Assembly: GCA_014529385.2 (NCBI GenBank)
Contig: CM043956.1
Coordinates: forward strand, 60,333,120 to 60,397,119
DNA from: Adiantum capillus-veneris
Taxonomy: Eukaryota > Streptophyta > Polypodiopsida > Polypodiales > Pteridaceae
DNA length: 64,000 bases
Direction: 5' to 3'
Positions within the stretch are counted from its first letter, which is position 1; each line of letters begins with the position of its first letter. Under the pieces are notes generated by a model, which was given only the letters and a program-made list of their open reading frames with translations, did no database searches and was not told the origin of the DNA. A program made the translations under genes and the position numbers. Shown here piece by piece: positions 56,982-64,000 of this stretch.

Positions 56982-57321
56982 TTCACACTGTAAACTACCT
57001 CACATTCTCTAGTCATGTCCAATCCCCGCCCACCTCAGTCTAGAGGTGCACGGAGATCAGAACCACCGGGTTATAATCTCGTCTTTATTGGTCAATGCCT
57101 ATATTTGTGGCTACAAGAAATCTACACACCCACGTCTACATGATACTGCATGTAGTGGACAAAACCCCTTTGCCTCTTCTGTAGTTGTAGCATTTCACAT
57201 CATCTTAACATCTTTTCATAGTAGATCTTTGTTTGTAGCATGCAGGTACGTCATTCTTGCAATGTAGCTGATGTCTGCTCAAGGCACTTAATTCTTATTC
57301 TAGATTTGACGGGATGTGCGT

Positions 57322-57394
<73 letters not shown>

Positions 57395-57609
57395 CCCTTG
57401 AAATCGTCATCTTACATCACTAATTTCTGTGTATGCTCAATTTGCTCTTCCGTTAGCTGAACATGACGGCTTATGGTATGGTAGCAGCAGTCAAACATGC
57501 AGGTGGAATTGCTAGTCCGCATGGACTGTCGAGGCTGTGAGCGCAGGAAATTTTGTCTCCATTTTCTCGCCATTTCTTCTAACCTTATCTTAAATGATTT
57601 CCTCGCCAT
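56924..57609. repeat. CACTA 5' region with CT and GT microsatellites
   Basis: (CT)n at about 56924-56978 just upstream of the transposase ATG, and (GT)n at about 57318-57392. No protein-coding support in between or in the short minus-strand frame at 57412-57609. Confidence 0.8.
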
Positions 57610-57865
57610 TTCTCCTAACCTTAATTAAATAACCTAAATCTAATTTAATATAACAACCCTAAACCTAAATTAATAAACCTAAATCTAATCTAAAATAACG
57701 TAAATCTAAATCTAACATAAATAAACTTAAATCTAATCAAATGTAAATCTAACTAAAAATAAACCTAAATCTAATCTAATTTAACTTAAATAAACCTAAA
57801 TCTAATCTAATTTAACTTAAATAAACCTAAATCTAATTTAACGAAAGTCTACATCTAACCTAATC
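57610..57865. repeat. AT-rich degenerate repeat of an AACCTAAATCTAAT unit
   Basis: Irregular copies of AACCTAAATCTAAT interspersed with TTTAACTTAAAT over about 250 bp. Superficially telomere-like, but the CCCTAAA heptamer occurs only once. Confidence 0.8.
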
Positions 57866-58300
57866 TTTAACGTCTTTTGGGATAGTTTCCTACGACGTTA
57901 AAACTCTCTTCTTCTTGTGTGTGTGTGTGTGTGTGTAGGTGTGTGTGTGCCAATAAAAAGAGAAAAATGGTATAACCTTTCTATCACCCTAGTGTGGTAG
58001 ATTGGTTATGCCATTTTCCTCTTGAATAACAAGTCTTGGTTTCAACTCCTCGTCGGCTAGATTTTTAGGTCTCTTTAATTAGTTTCTTACGAAGTTAAAT
58101 TAAACTCTCTTCTTTTCGGGTGTGTGTGCACGCCAATAAAAAAAGGAGAAAAATGGTATAACTTTTCTATCACCGAAGTGTGATAGATTGGTTATGCCAT
58201 TTCTCTTATGAATAACATGTCTTGAGTTCAACTCCTGTCGACTAGATCTTTAAGGTCTCTTGGGATACTTTCCTACGATGTTAAGACTCTCTTCTTCTTC
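57866..58300 (+). repeat. Tandem pair of tRNA-like (SINE-like) repeats
   Basis: Two direct copies of about 215 bp. Each starts near CTTTTGGGATAGTTTCCTACG or its equivalent and carries ATGGTATAAC, CTATCACC, GATTGGTTATGCCATT and CAACTCC. Copy 1 has TGGTAGATTGG (matches the Pol III A box) with a degenerate B box; copy 2 has GTTCAACTC (matches the B box) with an A box off by one. Spacing between the boxes is about 34 nt, as in tRNA. The flanks suggest the unit duplicated in place within the CACTA. Confidence 0.4.
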
Positions 58301-59110
<810 letters not shown>

Positions 59111-59152
59111 GAGAGAGAGGGAGAGCGTTATCTTGCTTGCTTCAGCGCCCGT

Positions 59153-59183
59153 CGAAAACTCAGATCTGAGATCTGAGTTTTCG
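59153..59183. repeat. Perfect 15-bp inverted repeat
   Basis: CGAAAACTCAGATCT, one G, then AGATCTGAGTTTTCG: perfect 15-bp arms with a 1-nt centre. It lies just inside the right subterminal repeats, upstream of the transposase gene. Confidence 0.95.
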
Positions 59184-59199
59184 GACGCTCTCAGTTATT

Positions 59200-59322
59200 T
59201 TTTTAGCCCTGTCGGCATCGCTATGAGCGTCGCTATGTTATCTGTAACATAGCGACGCCGTGCATTTTCATGTTTAAGCATCGCAGTATGAGCGTCGCTA
59301 ATGTTAAGCATAGCTTGTAGTG
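59200..59322. repeat. CACTA right terminal and subterminal repeats
   Basis: About five GCGTCGCTA / TAGCGACGC variants, including GAGCGTCGCTATG near 59224 and CATAGCGACGCC near 59250, before the terminal CTTGTAGTG. Transposase 5' side. Confidence 0.85.
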
Positions 59323-59881
<559 letters not shown>

Positions 59882-59885
59882 ACAG

Positions 59886-60370
59886 GTTGGGACCAAAAGT
59901 TACATACTGATTTATGGGCATATAGAGTTGCCTATAAGACTTCCATTGGAACAACACCTTACAACATGGTGTTTGGTGTAATGCCATTCTGCACTTGAAA
60001 TCTTAATCACAATCCTAAGAGTAGCTAAGCGATTAGAGCGGACAAGTCATGAATTGTCATCACGTTTAGATGATCTAAAAAAGCTAGAAGAGCTATTTTT
60101 TCAAGCTATAGCATCTGTCTATGCTCAAAAAAGACGCCAGAAAGAGGTCTTTGACAAGCATGTACAGTCAAAAGAATTTAAAACACGGGATTATGTCTTA
60201 GTGTATACCCTGAAACAACATGCTACAAAACTCAAAAAGCAAGGAATGCGACCCTTTGTGAGAAAAAAATTGTCACCAAGTGGGGCTGTCAACCTTGCAA
60301 CATTTGACGGAGAAGAAATGCCTAACTAGATTAGTGGTTGCAGGCTCAAAAAGTATCATCTACCACTAAC
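59886..60370 (+). pseudogene. E1 integrase C-terminal part, unit 2
   Basis: Near-identical to 25643-26170: WDQKLHTDLWAYRVAYKTSI, frameshift, SRLDDLKKLEELFFQAIASV, YAQKRRQKEVFDKHVQSKEF, RPFVRKKLSPSG. An extra stop (CCTAAC-TAG) at about 60328 is TGG in unit 1. Confidence 0.85.
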
Positions 60371-60429
60371 CCATGAAATTCTATAGTGGATTCACAAAGA
60401 CAAACAACAAACAAAAGAAAAGAAACAAA

Positions 60430-60900
60430 TTGTTGAAGAAGCACAAATCGAAGCTAAAGTATGAATGGCTAAGCGAAAGCTTCTACGACAACAACAAAAA
60501 CATGGAAGACCACTGTAGATCAATGATATTTTTATTGAAGAACTTGACGAAGTTAGAGTGGACCCAGTGATTAACGTCAAGATTGGTAGCAACCAAGTCG
60601 ACACTATCACTCTACTCAATAGAGGAGCCCAATGAAATACCATTTTCCTTAGCTTGTATACACAGATTGGTCAAGACGTAGAGCTGCAAACGACATCACA
60701 CGAGATGTAGACTTATACTGACCACCAGATAGGATTAGTGACCTTATCTGTTCAAATCAATCAATATGTCTACCCACACAAATTTATGTGGTAGAAGACC
60801 ATCAAAACCAACACAAACTATTGCTAGGACAGCCATGGCAAAGGATGTACAATGTTTAGACTGATTGGAAGTCCGATCGGGTACAAATTTAGAATGAAAC
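60430..60900 (+). pseudogene. E1 second retropepsin-like domain, unit 2
   Basis: EELDEVRVDPVINVKIGSNQ, LLNRGAQ, YTQIGQDVELQTTSHEM, YVVEDHQNQHKLLLGQPWQ, same layout and same Asp-to-Asn change as unit 1. Lacks the 24-bp direct repeat of unit 1. Stops are shared with unit 1, so the domain decayed before the array formed. Confidence 0.6.
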
Positions 60901-60989
60901 AGAGAGGCAAACAGATCCATTGACTAAACTCATAGAAATAGAGCTAGCAATGGAAAAGACTATTGATAAGGGCAAAAAACCCTTGCCTA

Positions 60990-61684
60990 CAAGAAACATG
61001 CAATGGATTCCCCAAGAATCTTCTTAAAAACCAACACACCAAGTCAAGATGAAATCAGCCCAATCCACACCATCACCGACAAAAAATCCAATGACACAAT
61101 CGAAAAACAAAGAGAGGGATGGATACCAGAGCAACATCTCAAAAAAAGCAAGTTTGGGTCAAGAAAGATGAGATATATGCAAAACATTCACTCAAAACCT
61201 ATAAGCCGGCAAAGACTTTGGTATCACCTCACATACCCATATGAAACCCCCTATATCTATCACAAAAAGATGGGTGCCAAAGAAGTTGGTTCAAGCTCAA
61301 AAAACACAGGAGCTTACTTGGATTCCTAAGAGTATTAAGTTGAATCCCTCTATGAGGCCAAATAAATCAACCAAGAACCACCAAGCAAATCAACTCCCAA
61401 CCAGGTCAACAAAGCAAGTCTAGATAGCCAAAGAGTTATGCCAAGCACAAAAATGTCAACTTTGGATCTGGATTCCAATGGCAAAAACACAAGACAAACA
61501 TCAAATCCATAGGCAGGATAAGCAGCTGTAGAAACACAAAGTATGGTGGCCAAAACAGCCCAATCAAGACATTAATACGGTTGGTCTTGTTGAATTTTCT
61601 AGATGCCTATTGAAGAACATGTTGCACTACTCGTACAAAAGCTATATGGGCCCCATAGTTTTTATCCACCTAATTTCCAAATTT
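60990..61684 (+). pseudogene. E1 W-x-P-K repeat domain, unit 2, uninterrupted
   Basis: Same motif series as 26790-27425 (MQWIPQES, QVWVKKDEIY, RWVPKKLVQAQKTQELTWIP, IWIPMAK) followed without E3 by MPIEEHVALLVQKLYGP and the polypurine tract. Serves as the empty site for E3. QAQKTQE here is closer to the E3 form (QAQKSQE) than the unit 1 form (QGQKTQE). Confidence 0.7.
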
Positions 61685-61693
61685 GGGGGGGGG
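61685..61693 (+). repeat. E1 polypurine tract, 9 G, unit 2
   Basis: TTTGGGGGGGGGAGAGACATG: nine G, probably close to the ancestral tract length compared with 54 and 15 in the other copies. Confidence 0.8.
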
Positions 61694-64000
61694 AGAGACA
61701 TGAAGAAATACAATGATTGCAGAACTCACGCAAAAGGTTTTATATATATTACGAGTATATTACCATGCATTGTCTTGCAATGGTTTAAACCTTGTTGTGC
61801 TTTATTGCGATTGGATTTTTCTTAAAAGCTAAACAGTGTGCCTGAAAAGTAAGTAAAGGGGGATCAGGTCATGACCAGGCCAAAAGTAATCCCATTGTCT
61901 TGTATATACTCCATACATGAGAGCTTTTTGTATTTTGTTTCTAATTATATGGTCAACCATTGTCAAAAATTGAGAAAAGTATAAAAATAGACCAACGGTG
62001 GCTTAAACATCTGTAAATAGCAAAAAGATTATTTTCTTAAGCCAAGAATAATTTACCTAACTTTGGGTAATTTTTAAATAATTTTTGGTTTGATTTTGCT
62101 GCATTTTGGGATTTATTGCATCTTTTAAGTACCTTTTTGGAATTTTCTTTCAAAAATCTTATAAAAAAATCCAAAAAAGAAATAAATTATCTGAAGCCAA
62201 ACGACAAAGTAACTTAACAGAAAGAACTTACAATTTTTTTTTGGAAGAAAAGGGAAGATGTCAAATTTTGACCTAATTACGATGTGAACAGAAGATAAAC
62301 TTTTTGTATCTTGGACATACGAAGTCCAACGTGGAAATTGAAGATCTTGTGGAAATATAAGGTATGCACATGGAATGATGGGATCAGGAATAAAAATGGG
62401 CTTCCAAAAGCACTAGGCACATGTACTAACTTAGAGGGATTTTCTAGTCATTTTCACATAGCGACTTTGCGAGTGAGAGCAGCGAGCAAGCATGCGCGAC
62501 CTTCGGAGATCCCATACACACATATCAGGCATCCCCATGATGAGTGGAGATAGCGATGAGTTCTATGATGCTTATAGAATTTGTGCATGCATGACAAAAA
62601 CTAACCCACTCACCAAAAACACAAAAATAGAGTATAGGCACCTCACATAGAAAACTAAGCACTGCACAAGGTAGAAAGTTCCAAATGAAAATGCAGTAGA
62701 ACCCCCAAAGCATGAGGATTGCAAAAATGTGACCCAGATCAGTAGCATGTGCCAGTGACACCCACCACGGTAGCTCCCACCTGGCACCAAATCATGAATA
62801 GAGCATACCAATAGACAGTCCACCTCCAGAGGGCCTAATGAGGCTATGATAACCTCAAATGCATACCTAAAACTCAATAAAAGTAGATAAAGTTCCCAAG
62901 AACCCAGATATTGTTCTCACATAGAGAATAGGTAGCCAAACTACAGGTGTAGGGCCTCAATAGGATCTTCTTTGCATGTAGAACCCAACCATGTGATTTT
63001 ATAACAAATTAGCCTCAACTGACACTGATTGTAGTAGCTGCCAAAGGGCTCAGATGATGTTTTTTTTTGTATCAGCAGGTTCTGTAGGTGAAGAGGAGTC
63101 TATATACAGCTCATTTGCTCAAAATGGACCAACATGGAATTTCCACTCAAAGATTTGCAGATTTTGGAATCCAACAGTCGAAAATTTTCAAAACTAGGCA
63201 AAACTTGTGCAAAAGCCTTGAATTTTTGGACCATAAGCTCCTCCTAACCATAAGGAACCAATAACCATAAGGAATGGGGCAAAACGTGGGCTACAGTTCA
63301 ACTTATCATAGAATGTGCGTTTTCAATGGATCTTTTCAAAAAACAGGCATATTGGCTAGCCCTTGGGACAAAGTTTACAACCAAACCCTTCAAAAGCACA
63401 TAAATAATCATAGGAAGCTACAAGGAAGATTTGAACCCAACTCCAAAACCATAACTAGGGCTTGCTTAACAGAAAGGACTTCCAACAAGAGGAAAAACTA
63501 AGTGGTGACCAAACCAGTTATCCAAAATGACCATGTAGGGTGGCAGTGGACTCTACGCACCAAGGGGAACTAGATGGTATCACTCATGCTAAAAATGGGC
63601 ACAATTCACAGGTATCGTGGTTGTTGCCACATGACCTAAAAATGCACTTGAGCCAGGAAAATTGACAGCTATGGTATGTTGCCAGTCCAAAGAACCCATT
63701 TGAAGCGTAGAATACAAAAATGAAGTAAAAAAGGCACGTCAAAAGTCAAGAATTCCAACTTGGCTCCAAAAAGACCAAGTAAAAAGGGGTACAGATACTT
63801 TTTGGGCCTAATTTGAGGTTTTAGGTGTCCAAATTGAGCATACATAGCATGTATGGAATTAGGGAGAGACGAATATACAAAATATGTGAAGATGTTTTAG
63901 ATTTGGTAGTGATGATACCTATTGCAACTACTTCCATTTGTCAGATTTTAGGGACTAGAGTAGACCATCATTAAGTACATCCAAAGAGGATCCCAATGAA
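61694..64000 (+). repeat. E1 LTR plus leader block, after unit 2 (cut by window end)
   Basis: Third copy of the block at 6061 and 35663. It resembles the 35663 copy in keeping the AT-rich stretch (62030-62470) and the TTGTTGCCACATGACC segment (63620). The window ends in the leader before gag, so a further E1 unit may follow. Confidence 0.6.

Noticed and set aside
57610-57865. Possible interstitial telomere repeat
   Set aside because: Unit is AACCTAAATCTAAT-like and irregular; CCCTAAA occurs once. Simple AT-rich repeat instead.

Overview
The window is land-plant nuclear DNA made almost entirely of nested, decayed transposable elements. I found no host gene, tRNA, rRNA or prokaryotic feature. 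The evidence for a plant is a chromodomain-bearing Ty3/gypsy element, Tat/Ogre-like elements with dual RNase H, tRNA-Asp primer sites, and a CACTA (En/Spm) transposon with TNP2, DUF4218 and DUF4216 homology. Very long LTRs, abundant CT/GT/CA microsatellites and deep nesting suggest a large, repeat-rich genome. I cannot name the species.

Layout. (i) 1-5474: remnant of a chromovirus (E0) that has lost its RT, then an LTR-like block, a tRNA-Asp-type primer site and a leader. (ii) 5475-64000: a tandem array of one Ty3/gypsy element (E1) with three LTR/leader blocks (from 6061, 35663 and 61694). Both E1 internal regions carry a second element (E2, Tat/Ogre-like, 11.2 kb with 2.75-kb LTRs) at the same codon of the integrase, so the array arose by tandem duplication after E2 had landed. 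(iii) Unit 1 (5475 to about 35662) was later hit by E3 (27431-35584, minus strand, TSD ACTAC). E3 is a structurally complete LTR element with gag and protease but no RT or integrase. (iv) Unit 2 (about 35663 to 61693) suffered an inversion with an internal deletion (42549-44421), and a CACTA transposon (51200-59322, TSD TCC) landed in the E2 3' LTR. Each later insertion has its empty site elsewhere in the window, so boundaries are exact.

How the parts relate. E1 reads gag - protease - RT/RNase H - integrase - a second retropepsin-like domain - a repeat domain with W-x-P-K motifs - G-rich polypurine tract - LTR. E3 shares the gag, first protease and W-x-P-K domain with E1 and lacks everything between, so it looks like a pol-less derivative that E1-type machinery could have mobilised. 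The E3 polyprotein frame is unbroken by frameshifts but carries seven in-frame stops, all explainable as C-to-T changes. The most unusual signals are the shared W-x-P-K domain, the two retropepsins flanking E1 pol, the pol-less E3, the homopolymer-expanded polypurine tracts, and a small hAT-like element with a 42-nt C run in its terminal repeat. All E0, E1 and E2 genes are broken by stops, frameshifts or deletions. The CACTA genes keep recognisable exons but are also damaged.
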